Assembly (NCBI RefSeq): GCF_949628265.1
Contig: NC_088786.1
Span: 16,306,001 to 16,370,000, forward strand
Reading direction: 5' to 3'
DNA from: Cloeon dipterum
Taxonomy: Eukaryota > Arthropoda > Insecta > Ephemeroptera > Baetidae
Length of the DNA: 64,000 nt
Below the pieces are notes generated by a model. That model saw only the letters and a list, made by a program, of their open reading frames with translations, made no database searches and had not been told where the DNA came from. Shown here piece after piece: positions 1-11,429 of the stretch. A program made the position numbers and the translations under genes. Within the stretch, counting starts at the first letter, position 1; each line of letters starts with the position of its first letter.

Positions 1-2451
1 ACCCTGAACCAGGTCACAACCAGCGGGTTTTGATTGGTGTATTCGTCGGCTTCGGCGGCGCAGTGCATTTTGACGTTGTTTCCGATTCGGCGGACGTACA
101 AGCTTGCCGGCCGGACCGTGAACATCGGCGGCTGCTGGACAATCACGTTCATGGGGTCAGACGATCCTGCGCTGCCGAGGTCATTGAACGGCGTGCATGT
201 GTAAATTCCAGCATGTGCCTCGTCCACCTGAAGTCATTAATTAATTTGTCTTAAAACCTTTTTAAAAACTCCCTGCTTTTCAAGAAAAAAAGGTTAAATA
301 ATTAAACCATATATTCCCTACCATATACATTCCCTGCTTTTCAAGAGGTTTAATTATTTAACCTTTTTTTCTTGAAAAGCAGGGAATTTTTAAAATAGCC
401 ATTGCCTAAAGATTGAAGTTTATTTTTTTAGTTATTTTTCTTCATGTTTGGAAAAATATGCCATGGCATTTCTTTTGATGCGTTATCTGCCAAAGGCAAA
501 AATCTACTGCCTGATTTTGCCCACTTCTTAATTTTTTCTCTGTTGTTTCCACAAAAACCTGAAAAGACCGCCCTGAAAACCCTTGTGTTTAAATCCATTA
601 AGCGTGGCCCTCAGATTTTCCTCAAGTAGTCTCCCAATTAAAAAATGCAACCTGCATAACAGGAGAGTGCGCCCGGTTGCATATACAAATGTCATTTTCA
701 GGAGCTCCAAAAGCAGTGTTTTTTTTTAAATCGGCCTGAAATTGCTACTACAGCCCATAGCCCATCGCAATGGATCACCGCTGTTCTTTAAAAGTCTTGA
801 GATATAGAAAAATTCTTGTTTCTTACCGTATCAAACGCCAAGGAGCCATTGTGCAGTAGAAATACTCCTGGCACGTTGTAGGGGTCGTAGAGAAACCCGT
901 CTTTTTCCCATCTCAGATATGTCAATGGAGGATTCGCCCTGAAGAAGCAGTCCAAAATTCCTCCTTGCCCGTGAGTTAAATACTGTTCTGGCGGCGACTT
1001 GACCACTTTCGCTTTGTCTGCAAAGTTTCCAAGATAGAAAATGGCAAAAAATGTGCGTTTTCGCTCTCACATAGCACGTTTAAATAGGCGCCAGCGGTTT
1101 GCATCTCTCCCGCCTCATTAGTCACCTCGCACACAAACATTCCTGGGTCGATGTATTCTGTTCTGAGGATCACTAGAGTGCCGTCACTCTGCACCTCCGA
1201 CCTGGCCCACAGTTCTGGGATCTCTGAAATAGGCACGCCGTCTCTGTACCAGATAATCCTGGCCCCGCTCTGCTTCGCCACACATTTGAAGTTCACGTTC
1301 TCGCCTTCGTGCGTTGTCTGGTTCACAGGAGGAATCGTCATCACTTTCCCGCCTTATGCGAAAAAAATGATATTTCAACTTGATATGATATATAGTGCAA
1401 CTTTGGGGGCTTCTTACCTTCTACTGTTAGGTGGAACCAGGTTCCGTTTGGTCGCGTTGGGGGATTCCTGTTGGGGAAAAAAACTTGGCACTCGTACCAT
1501 CCCTGGTCACTTTCTCTGATTGAGGTCAGGTTGACCGCGCCTCGGCCGAAGTGGCTGTCTTTTTCGTGGTGCAAGCGCGAGACGCGGCCTTTGAAATCCT
1601 GCGAAACATCCAACTCCTCGGGACCGTTCCAAGAAAAAGCAAGCGAGCCCTGTTGTCAGAAATTTAGTCGAAATTAACACTTTGACATAACATTATAAAA
1701 TGTAAAACCTCTTTATTCCATCGCAAAATATAGGGCACTACTGAGTCGTGAGGAAAGTCCACCTCGCAGTTAAGAAGCTCAGACTCACCGATTTCTGCAG
1801 TCAGATAGGTCGGTTTTCTTCCTTCGCTGCTTTGACAATCTAAATTGAATCGGAAATGAATTATGGTGTCTCATATCACATTTTATTTCAATGATTCAAA
1901 CTAATCCTAACACTAAATTGACACCCACTATTTTTAGAACTCAATTGGATGCAAATTTTCGAGCCTATTATAAATACAACAAGTGTGTTGGCCTCGACTA
2001 AAAAAGCTGTTGCCTCTTAGTGGTCCATTCATGAGCCGAGTGAGTTGCTCTTTTATCAGCTCATGACTTTATGTGACAGCTTAATTCGACTGCATGTACC
2101 ATACTTGATCTGTCTGAGGAGAATTGGAATTAAAGGATTAGGACTGCTGCTAGCTTGGTCATGCAAGTGCTCAGTATATAATGTTGATTAGCAGACCGTG
2201 CGCTGAGCGCAAAACAGAAAATTGTAATCCATACCTAGCCCAGCTTTAAAAATAATCAAAATTTAAGTTATGTCGGAACACTTTTGGCAAGCTTACTAAA
2301 TACCGGTCGGCTCATTTTAATTATCAACAGAGAAATATCTTATTAATGTTGAAATTAAGAAATGGGAAATTGAAAACTCACAGGTGGTTGAAATGATCAA
2401 AGTTGTTAGAGCACACACACTGCGGAGCTGCGCAAATCGAAAAGTCCCCAT
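1..2451 (-). CDS. bdl: Borderless, Ig-superfamily transmembrane protein (3' part outside window)
   Basis: Cell-surface adhesion protein of the Turtle/IGSF9 family, known in Drosophila to act in photoreceptor axon tiling and glial contacts. Coding exons, 5' to 3': 2382-2451, 1709-1839, 1418-1649, 1071-1352, 827-1017, 1-227; all phases agree. The first exon encodes a signal peptide starting MGTFRFAQLRSV. Ig domain 1 ends in NGTWFHLTV, Ig 2 starts PPVNQTTHEGENVNFKC, Ig 3 contains LRWEKDGFLYDPYNVPGVF followed by HAGIYTCTPFNDLG, and Ig 4 begins before the window edge. The direct step from Ig 1 to PPVNQT, without the extra Ig found in Turtle, is why I call borderless rather than turtle. Fibronectin repeats, membrane segment and stop lie beyond position 1. 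The start could be a few codons upstream of 2451, but the signal peptide fits the chosen ATG. Confidence 0.85.
258..397. repeat. Long perfect inverted repeat (hairpin) in a bdl intron
   Basis: A 37-base arm at 271-307 is the exact reverse complement of 348-384. With one mismatch the arms extend to about 258-307 and 348-397. The 40-base spacer also contains a third, direct copy of the arm start (329-347, attccctgcttttcaagag). The sequence is AT-rich and has no open frame. It looks like a small foldback element or a recent palindromic duplication; no clear target-site duplication is visible. Confidence 0.75.
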
Positions 2452-3709
2452 GCCAATTGCTTGCCGCTGAAACAAAAAACGCAATCCAGTCCCTCTTGAC
2501 ACCAACGGGCGATCCAGCCTCAACTGATGTCACGCTCAGCATCTGTACTCCGTACAGAGTGGTGCTCGTGACGTCAGACCAGAGCTCTAATACAATCCGG
2601 ATGTTCCAACTACACAATGCCAAATTGCTGTTAAAGCGTGCAACTATACTATTTATTTTTAACAGTCTTTTGCTGTCAATTTTGTCACGTTCTGCGTCAG
2701 TATTAGAACACGGCTTGTTTTTTTTCGGTCGCGGAATTTGGCGTGTAGGTGTCACTTAATAAATCGTTTTGTCAATTAACCCCTGCGACCGTTCAATCTC
2801 GTCGCGCTATGAATGAGCTGCCGATTGGTATTGAATGTTGCAACATATATGAAACAATGGAGTAATTTAAATCAAAGCGAATTTAAATTGCTCAATCCGA
2901 CGAGGTGCATTCATGGAATTTTTGTCCATTATGATTATGTTAATGAACGTCATTCATTCATTTATGAAAAGGAGTGAATGACTTACTTTATAGGCGCACT
3001 CGCGTCTGTGCTAAGAGATGAGGACGTAATACTTCATGAAGACACAAGGCTACAATTATTTAATTAGAGCAATGGGGCTGGCGGTCTCGTGTGCGCTTAC
3101 GTAACCAATTATTGTTGACAACCCCATGTTTGCAGAGCAAGCGGGACACGCTTCGGGACTGAAAGCTCCAATATTAACAAGCAATATCGGCACTTGCATT
3201 TGTAAACTATCCGCACTTATTATTTCCGCGTGCGCAAAAAATGCAAAGACTTATATAATCGATAAACTTCTTTCGTCTATATATATTTTAAAGTACTCCA
3301 GTCATTAAAGTTCATTATTTTAATTGCTATATATGCTGTGATGGCCATGGAAGTACCAGCGACGTGCGCATTTGAATCTGGCCCACCATTATTTGCCACG
3401 TTAAATTACGAAAGAGCCGAAATGTTCTGCTGCGTTCACGCTACTTTGACTTGATATAAAGGCCAGCGTCAAATTTTCATGGTTCGTGGTGCAAGAAGGG
3501 AAGCTGGCTGTAAATAAATGCTGGTGCAGCTGGTTCAAGGGCGTTTGCTGTTTGAAAACAATTACATGCACAGCGCTGGCTCATTAAAAGCATCATTGTG
3601 ATTAATGATGCATGCACTGGACCGAATCAAGAGGGAACTTTTATTCAAGCGCATGAATAATGGTTAATAAAACAGCTGAAATTAACACTTTTCTGGCTTT
3701 ATTTCACAA
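2452..3709. other. Intergenic region, 5' side of bdl and 3' side of POLR1C
   Basis: About 1.26 kb upstream of the bdl start and downstream of the POLR1C stop. It must hold the bdl promoter and 5' UTR, but I cannot place a start site. An AATCGATAA core near 3257 resembles an insect DRE half-site. No conserved reading frame or RNA gene was seen. Confidence 0.5.
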
Positions 3710-5144
3710 CTACGAATTTTTGTTGAGCTCAGCTAACAAATTGGTGCATTTTGCCTTAAGAACGTCCACGGATTCGAGAAACAGTTCTTCTGGTTCTATA
3801 GCGCCAACAGACTCAATGGTAACTGAAAAAAATTAACAATTAACTGTAGAATTACCAAGCAAAGGTACTTCTGTAAAAGGGCAAAAGCACGGTGAAAAAT
3901 CAGGTTAATAACACTTACAAATATAATGATCTGGAACTCTCCCGACTTTAACAAAGGAAGCAAAGTCCGAGTGCAGCATGTGGTTTCTGCTTCCATTGTC
4001 ATACCTTGCATTTTTCACCACCGCAACAGGCTTTCCTGGATTTCATCCAAATTGTAAAATTATGTTTTCAAACAACTCTAAAACTAACCTCCTCGCTGCA
4101 CAACATCAATCACTCCAGGGCTGAAACTCTTTTGCAGTCTGTAGGCGGCGTCGCCGTCAATTTCTCTTGTTAGCTCTAGAAGAGACATTGCACATTAATT
4201 GTATTTCAGCAAAATATCAATATCTGTCTCTCACCTATGGTGGGCATGAGTCTGTAGGACGCTGTGCAGACAGGGGAGTATTTGGCGTGGTCTTTTCCGC
4301 ACCCCTTTCCTGCCAGCATTTTCATCTCAATCTCTTGTCCAGGTCGCATCTTCGCGATCAAAATGTCATCAAAAACAGGTCCAACATCAGAGGCACTAAA
4401 CATTTTGTCCTGGTCCCCCATTGGAAGCCATTTGATGCTTTTGCTGTACACTAAAACAGCGCTGTCTTATGAACAACTCTGGGGCGTAGAAGTATAAATT
4501 ACCCATGTGGTTTTTGTAGAGATCCGCCAATTCTGTTGTCTTTGCTGGAGCACTGTTATTTTTGGTACATTTTATCCTCAGTTCAAATTCAAGTGTGTCA
4601 TGCTCTGAAGGAGGAGCGCCTGAAATTATTTCATAATTATTTTCCTTTGTAAAATTAATGCGGTGAGGATAATAAAATAATGCAAACCTTCTTGCTGCAT
4701 TTCAAAATTGCGAGGGTTGGCTTTCAGAGGAATGAGTCCAATGCGGTGACAAAGGACCTCGTCTTGAATGACAGACGTATTCATGTACATGTGAACTTCT
4801 TTGATGGCAATGCTTGGAACCTCTGACAAAAGTATTCTTCGGAATGCATTGGCTAACGATGGCTCAACGCCAATCACGTCAAACTCCATCTCCATGTCGT
4901 CTTTAAAAACGATTTTAATATCGAACATCTGTAAAAATAATGGAGGAATTTCCTGTTTTAGATGATTCAGAATAGTAAAAAAATTATACCTCTTTAAAGG
5001 CCTTCAAGCTCCACTTCGTAGGCATTGACGGTGCCTTCAAAGTAACAAACCATGATTAGGATTGATTTTCAGCGTTTAAAAATTATATTAATTATTAATT
5101 ACCCTGACAGGCCCACTCTCTGTCAAATTGTAGTTTCTGTCCAT
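3710..5144 (-). CDS. POLR1C: RPAC1, DNA-directed RNA polymerases I and III subunit (AC40)
   Basis: Alpha-like subunit that pairs with RPAC2 to nucleate RNA polymerases I and III in the nucleus. Exons 5' to 3': 5103-5144, 4990-5034, 4688-4928, 4503-4619, 4235-4450, 4089-4175, 3919-4035, 3710-3822; they total 978 bases, 325 residues (human 346). Family signatures are clear: the alpha dimerisation motif ANAFRRILLSEVPSIAI, the stretch LCHRIGLIPLKANPR, RPGQEIEMKMLAGKGCGKDHAKFSP-like sequence (here KDHAKYSPV), FSPGVIDV, and a C-terminal HYIFTIESVG segment. The start is the MDRNYN ATG of a short first exon. It is shorter than in vertebrates and only moderately certain. The gene is head-to-head with AP2S1, 478 bases between starts, suggesting a shared promoter. 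Confidence 0.93.
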
Positions 5145-5622
5145 AGCTCAATCGAAGAAAATCTGAAAAATAATGCCGATTCCGCACGTGTGTTTTAAGC
5201 TTTAGTTTAGTTTAAGTTTGGTTTACGCTCTTCGCGTAGATCCACACCAGATCCACACATGGGCGAGTTGAGCTTGCGCACGGCGATTACAGTATACACC
5301 AATGCTGTTAACCTACTGGTAATAATGATGGACCACAACATTCTTAATTTTACAATATTATGGATTGATATTTTACATTTTAATTATTTTTGAAATAATA
5401 TGCTAGTCTGAGTTGAATTCATAAATTAGTTTGTCAAGTTAGCTTGATAATAAAAATTATGCAGTTTGGTTTTATTTTCTTTAAGTTTGCCAAACTGTTG
5501 ATCAATTTCGGCAGCTCGACAGTCCATTATTTTCATCGGGAAACACCCCCTGATTCTGTCACTCCAGTCAGTTTGTTTTCCTCAATAAAATCGTTACCTT
5601 CTGGGTTGCTCTCGGCATTAAA
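5145..5622. promoter_or_regulatory. Bidirectional promoter region POLR1C / AP2S1
   Basis: The 478 bases between the divergent start codons must contain both transcription starts. The sequence is AT-rich, with short repeats of the type agtttagtttaagtttggttt at 5200-5225. I see no TATA box placed convincingly for either gene. Confidence 0.55.
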
Positions 5623-6365
5623 ATGGTAAAATTTTTGTAATTTTTAAATAAATACAACTCAAAAAATCAATTTTAGATCCGGTTCATCCTCATCCAAAAC
5701 CGTGCTGGGAAAACCAGACTGGCCAAATGGTACATGAACTTCGACGACGATGAAAAACAGAAATTGATCGAAGAAGTGCATGCAGTTGTTACTGTGAGGG
5801 ATGCAAAGCACACAAATTTCGTCGAGGTCTGTAGAAGCTAGAATTCTATGTTACCAATTTTTTACCCTAACATTTCACCAGCTTTAACTAATGTTAAATC
5901 ATATCTTAGAGTAAGACACAAATTTATTGTTTTTTTTTTAAACTTTTGTATGTTTTTAAAAATGAATCAAAAGTGTTTGTATTAGAGTTAAAAGGTAAAT
6001 TAGTTTAAACATTATCGGTATTTGTTTGCAGTTTCGAAACTTCAAGATCGTCTATCGCCGATACGCTGGCCTCTACTTCTGCATTTGCGTCGACGTAAAT
6101 GACAACAACCTCTGCTATCTTGAAGCTATTCACAACTTCGTGGAAGTGCTTAACGAATACTTCCATAATGTGTGTGAGCTAGATTTGGTGTTCAATTTCT
6201 ACAAGGTAATGAGTTTTTAAAGTTTATTGTCAGCATGTTTTCAATTAAATGTGTATTTAACAGGTCTATACTGTTGTTGACGAAATGTTCTTGGCCGGTG
6301 AAATTCGAGAGACTAGTCAAACCAAAGTCCTTAAGCAGCTGCTGATGCTGAACTCACTGGAATAA
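5623..6365 (+). CDS. AP2S1: AP-2 complex subunit sigma
   Basis: Small sigma chain of the clathrin adaptor AP-2, which selects dileucine cargo at the plasma membrane. Exons 5623-5625, 5677-5826, 6032-6205, 6264-6365 total 429 bases, exactly the family length of 142 residues. The protein starts [20 protein letters not shown] and ends [10 protein letters not shown], nearly invariant in animals. The first coding exon is only the ATG, followed directly by a GTAAAA donor. The gene is convergent with MBTPS1, whose stop lies about 320 bases beyond this stop. Identification is secure. Confidence 0.98.
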
Positions 6366-6688
6366 GGAATCTCAAAGCAGTGTGAATGATGAGAACTGTT
6401 CTGATATATTATATGTAAAAATACCCTCTGATGCGTATTGTATGAATGGATAATCTGTATATTTTATATTATGTTATAGGACTCTTTTCTAATTCTAATT
6501 TGTTCTAAGGATCATTCCAATTGTAACTAGTTACAGGATAATATTGTGAGGAGGTCATCTGATATAAATGTTATCAACCATGATTGTATTGTAAGCTCGT
6601 TATCAGTAAAGTTCAGAGCTGTAATGGAACTGCAGACTTTGGTATAAAAGACAATAATTTATTACAAGAAATAGGACAGAGAGTTGCA

Positions 6689-9600
6689 TTACACAGCAGG
6701 TACTTTTCCAGATGATGTGTTGCCAAGTGCCATCACCAGTTTTCTTAATCGCTGCTGCTTCCTTCTGCTGCGTCTCGATGCAGTCACGGGAGTGATAAAA
6801 CTCCTCCTTCGTAAGCAGCAGAAGCAAACCGCACACACAATAGTTAACGAACAAAGAATAGCTAATGGGGAAGGACTAATTTCAGTGTCTTGCACATCAA
6901 CAATTGGGTTAGCAGCATTATTCCAATCTGCTGGCGGTTGAAAGGAATGTTTCTGGCCGCCGCCGTTAAGCAAAGGAGCTCTGAGGTCGAGCTCCAATGG
7001 ACTCTTTGGAAGCACGGAGAGCAGCTTCTGCGATTTGTAGAGGTTACTGCAATCCACTTGAATTAGTTTACATTTTTTTCAAAAATAACGCATGCCTTAC
7101 GTTGGTGCAGACTTATTAAGAGGATTGGGTGGTGCCCAAACTAGATGCGGGCACTGTGGAAGAGGTTTCGTCCTCACGCCACCCATGTGTGACTCTATCA
7201 CTTTTGAGTATCTGAGAACACGGAGAAGAGTAAAAAAACACGCCCTAGACGAAACAGTAAAATAAACTTATTTCGAATTTCCTTTTAAGTACCCTTACTA
7301 GCCATTACAGGCTAAGTTATTTATATTATCTGAAAGTCTGAATGCAATAATAACAGGAAAATTTTGAAATAATAATAAGTGGTATATGGGGCAAGAGCAA
7401 AAAATGTTAGGTCACCTGTACAAATGATTTCCATCCATTCGTTGTGGCAATGGAAAGTCTGCTGGTTTGACTAAAGGTTTACCAGCGTTCGATTTGAAAA
7501 CAGATGCTAAATGACCAGTAGAGGTATACTCCAATATCGCATCCAACATCCAAAAACAGTCTGCAACAGTGGAATATTTTAAAATGGGCATTTGTTGGGA
7601 GAAATGTCTTCAAAGTACCTTTTTGCAAGTGGCTGTTGTCAAGACAGTTTGAATCTCCGTAAACCACAATTCGACCACTATTTTTGTTGCTTGTGCTTTG
7701 GTAAAGCCCCAAGATGGGCGCATCTTTCACAACTTCTGCCTTAGACCCGACAATCTCAGAGCCTGCTCCAGAAATTAGTTAAAAGCAAAATCATGGCATT
7801 AGCAAAGAATCATTACCGTGGTCTTTGAGGTCTTTGTAAATGACCGTTCCCGTCTCAGGGAAATGAAGCAGGCTTGTGCCCGATGCGTAGTGCATGTCAT
7901 GTCCTCCAAGACTGAAATCTCCCTCCAGCACCGTGTCGCTCAAAGCCATGCCCCATGAAGCAAGCAGCTCATTGAGCGCGGGAATATTTGCTCCCCCTGT
8001 ATCAGGAAGCCACCATTGCCTGAAAGGAAAATCTAAAAAAACCGGTCCAAGAGAGCAAGAACATTGTGTACCTTGTGTTTTCATCATAAAATTTGACTTT
8101 CTTCATGACTGATGTATTATACCAATCGGCAATTATCACAATCGACAGGCCAGCTTCAACGTCGCTTCGAAGCTTGGCCAATTCCTCTGGGAAGAATTCT
8201 TCTTCCGAGTCAACAATTAGCAGAGTACTGTACTGAGACTGATCAAAGCAAGTCAATGGCGCTCCAATGACGTCAACGTAATAACCGGCATTTCGGACGT
8301 GCTGATACATGTCCTGAGAAAAAAATGGTCAGTTGAAAGGACAAGGCTTAAAACACAAACCTTAAAATTTGTATGAATGTGGTCTCCGTTCCAATCAAGT
8401 GGGTCAGTTTTCATCCTGAGATTGTCCCGAGGGAAGTAACCTGGTGGGTATCGCAGGTTGTGATACTGGTCCCAAAGAATGCGTTTCTGCTTGGGTGGCG
8501 TTGGCACGATACGAGCCTTCACGGCTAATCGCACAGAACTCTGGCGCACTTCGATGCTTCCTTCTTCAGGAGGCGACTCGACAGTGAGAGAAATGTGACC
8601 CTGAACGATACCAGACCAGTTGGCGCTGTTTGCGTTGACTGCCAGCCAAATCGCCAGGTAGCCTGACCAAGGCCACAACACCTAAAGTGCAGGTTATTGT
8701 CAATGGAAAATCAAGGCAACAAGAAGCGTGCAAAATCACATGAAAAAATAACTGGAATACTTTGAAAGTTTTAAAAATGTATTGGTGAACTGACCAAGTT
8801 AGAGGTTAAGCAAGATTTAAAGAGGTCACTCGCATATCATCACTTGGCAAGCGCAATAATTAGTGCCTCAAGTATAATATAAAAATACGATAGCGATTCA
8901 TTCTACTATGTGAATGATCTCAGAATAATTTTAACTATGGTTAAAATAATTTCAACGTTGCTGGGTGTCTTCAAGAGTTTTCATTACCGGTGAATATTGT
9001 ATTGCGACATCCAGTCGGTGGCCTTGTTGCTTGGTGTAAGGGTGCCACTTTGGTTTGCCCACAAAGTGCCCCGACACTCCCAAACCGTTGAGCACTGTTA
9101 CGTTAACAGCAATCGGCATACCGCCAGCAAACAAAGGCTGAGTGCAGTAAGGCCACATGTACTGACACTCGGTCAGGTCGATGTAACTGAAATTATGGAC
9201 GGATCAGCTACTATTAAGCAAGGATTGATGACTCTTGGGGTCCTTACCTCGGACTTAAACTAACTTGTGGCGTGTATGCCTGCAAAATATTGTGGGCTTG
9301 CAACAGGTCAAGCTTGCCGTGACCCTGCTCGAACATGTTAACGCCTGGCAAACGTCTGGCAGAAGCCATTAGCGCTTGCTTCATCGACGCTGGGTTTATT
9401 AAGCTCGCTCTGGCCAACGCGCCACTATAGAGAAGCGCAACTGCACCAGCAACCACGGGAGATGCGACGCTTGTACCTGAAAATATCGATTTTTTTATAC
9501 AAGATGACATGAGTTCATGATTTGGATAGGCAAGGTTTTTAAAACAGGTTCACTCTCTATTTCAGGATTAATCCAAATATTAGGGCCTTCAGCAGGTTTA

Positions 9601-11429
9601 CAAACGTATTTTTGGGAAATTTTTCCACTAGAGCACAGAGGGATCGAGTTGAACACAAGGTGATAGTGGGGGGAAAGCTGGCTGCTACAATCAGCATAAG
9701 TTTTTTCACTAGGTTGTGCCCGTAAAATTAACATTATTCCAAAGACACTGCCCCCTACCTCATTTTGCTAACTCAGTGAGTTTTATGGTGATCAAAACCA
9801 ACCAAAGTCAAGCACCTGATCTTAAAAGGAGAAATTTGAACATTCTTAACTGGAAACGCCTCAGCAATTGTCGTTTTAGGTTAAACTGAGGACCAGAAAA
9901 GGGAGTCTAGGAAAAACACTAACCTGAGAGGACGCGGCATCCCTTTTTGACCCCGGAACCTCTGACCGCAGAGCCGTATGTGACAATATCAGGCTTCAGT
10001 CTGCCATATCCACCAGGGAGCTCCCAGGTAGTCATTCCTCTTGACGAAAATTTCGCTATTTGATCTTCGAAGTTTATTCCTCCAACCCCGATGACATCCA
10101 TTTGGTCGGCAGGGTTGTTCAAGGTGCTGCATATAGAGCATTGTAAGTGCACTCGCATAAAATTGACAAAATTTACCCATAAAGAGGACCATCATTGCCA
10201 ATGGCAGAAACCATGATTATTTTGTTAGCAGTGAGCTCCCACACTTTGTCAACAAACGGCTGGTCCATGAAGTCTGGCCCTCCAATGCTAAGATTCAGGA
10301 CAGTTACCTTCCTCAGGATTGCATAGTTGAATGCGTCAAGAAACCATGACGTGTAGCTGACCTTCAAAACGCAAGTATGAATTAGAGACCTTGTTTTTAA
10401 AATCAATGACGGACTTGGTTGTTGGTGAAGACTCTAAAAATGTGCAATTCTGCATCAGGCGCAAGGCCTAAGCATTCTGAACTTGACGCAATCAGACCAG
10501 CCACAAAGGTTCCGTGGCCAAGGCCATCGTCAAAGGATTTTTCATGAGTCCAATTTGTCCTCTCTTTGACCTTCCTGAAGTGTGGATGTCCTTTTGCTAG
10601 TCCAGTGTCAAAAACAGCAACTTTCACCCCCGCGCCTTGAAATATTTATTTCATTTTAAAATTTATCAAACTTAGTAATAAATTTAATCACTGACCAGTG
10701 ATTCCAAGATTCCACAATGCCTCAGCTTGAAGTATTGATGTTATTTGTCGAGGGACGGCCCTTAAAAGTCTCCTGCTTGACAATCTGCCCGTTGCTTGCC
10801 AAAATTGATTGGACCTCACCTGATCTCGAAATTTAATTTCCATCGGCAATTATAAGTTAGAAACACGTACAAAGTGAGGAGTGTCTTCCACATTTTCCTC
10901 CTCCGCCTCATCTTCTTTGGGGTCTTTGTTTATGTAGTGAAGTGTCCTTGTTACTGTTCTCTGTGGTGTGACAGACTTGACATTTGGATGCCCCTCCAAG
11001 TTCTTTATTGATTCTTGGTTGGAAGGATCACTCTTAAGCTAGCAGTGCATAGATCAATTAAAACCTAAGCCAAACCAATATTATTTTAATTACCTGCAAC
11101 ACATCAAAATCACTGGGAAAGTCACTAGCTGGATTATTTCTAGGTAGAATCTCCCACTCTGAAGAGGAGTCTCGTAATGCTGCTGTGATGAAATTTTTCC
11201 TGGCTGAGGTTTTGTAGTATTTCTTAAAAGCCACAATATACTCTAATTTAACAAATTAGTGAGTGTAAAAAACAACATCTCATTTCAAACCATCTTTGAC
11301 TATGTCTGAATTAAATTCCACTTTTAAGATTTGATGTGCGTCAGTGTCGTTGCCACAGCCATCACATAAAGTCATCAGGGATGTGACCATGAAGGCCAGA
11401 ATCCAAATTATCCCATGAGGACCTTTCAT
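6689..11429 (-). CDS. MBTPS1: Membrane-bound transcription factor site-1 protease (SKI-1/S1P)
   Basis: Subtilisin-type serine protease of the Golgi that makes the first cut in SREBP and ATF6. Sixteen coding exons, approximately 11291-11429, 11094-11242, 10871-11038, 10697-10819, 10415-10635, 10177-10361, 9924-10126, 9248-9476, 8988-9186, 8361-8681, 8072-8313, 7817-8019, 7619-7762, 7416-7560, 7101-7211, 6689-7046; about 1046 residues (human 1052). A signal peptide starts at MKGPHGIIW. The prodomain carries the autoprocessing motif SSRRLLRA. The catalytic triad is Asp in VAVFDTGL (about 202), His in GHGTFVAG (about 233) and Ser in SGTSVASP (about 399), with the oxyanion Asn in AIGNDGP. A C-terminal membrane segment is followed by a basic tail. 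One intron (about 10820-10870) is only about 51 bases. The poly(A) signal is at 6658-6663. Confidence 0.96.

Noticed and set aside
1-1839. Turtle (tutl) instead of borderless
   Set aside because: Ig 1 runs straight into PPVNQT without the additional Ig domain present in Turtle, and the WEKDG...YNVPGVF stretch matches borderless as I remember it.
9495-9734. 79-codon minus-strand frame next to the catalytic Ser exon of MBTPS1
   Set aside because: It lies in the intron 9477-9923; the exons on both sides join in phase without it.
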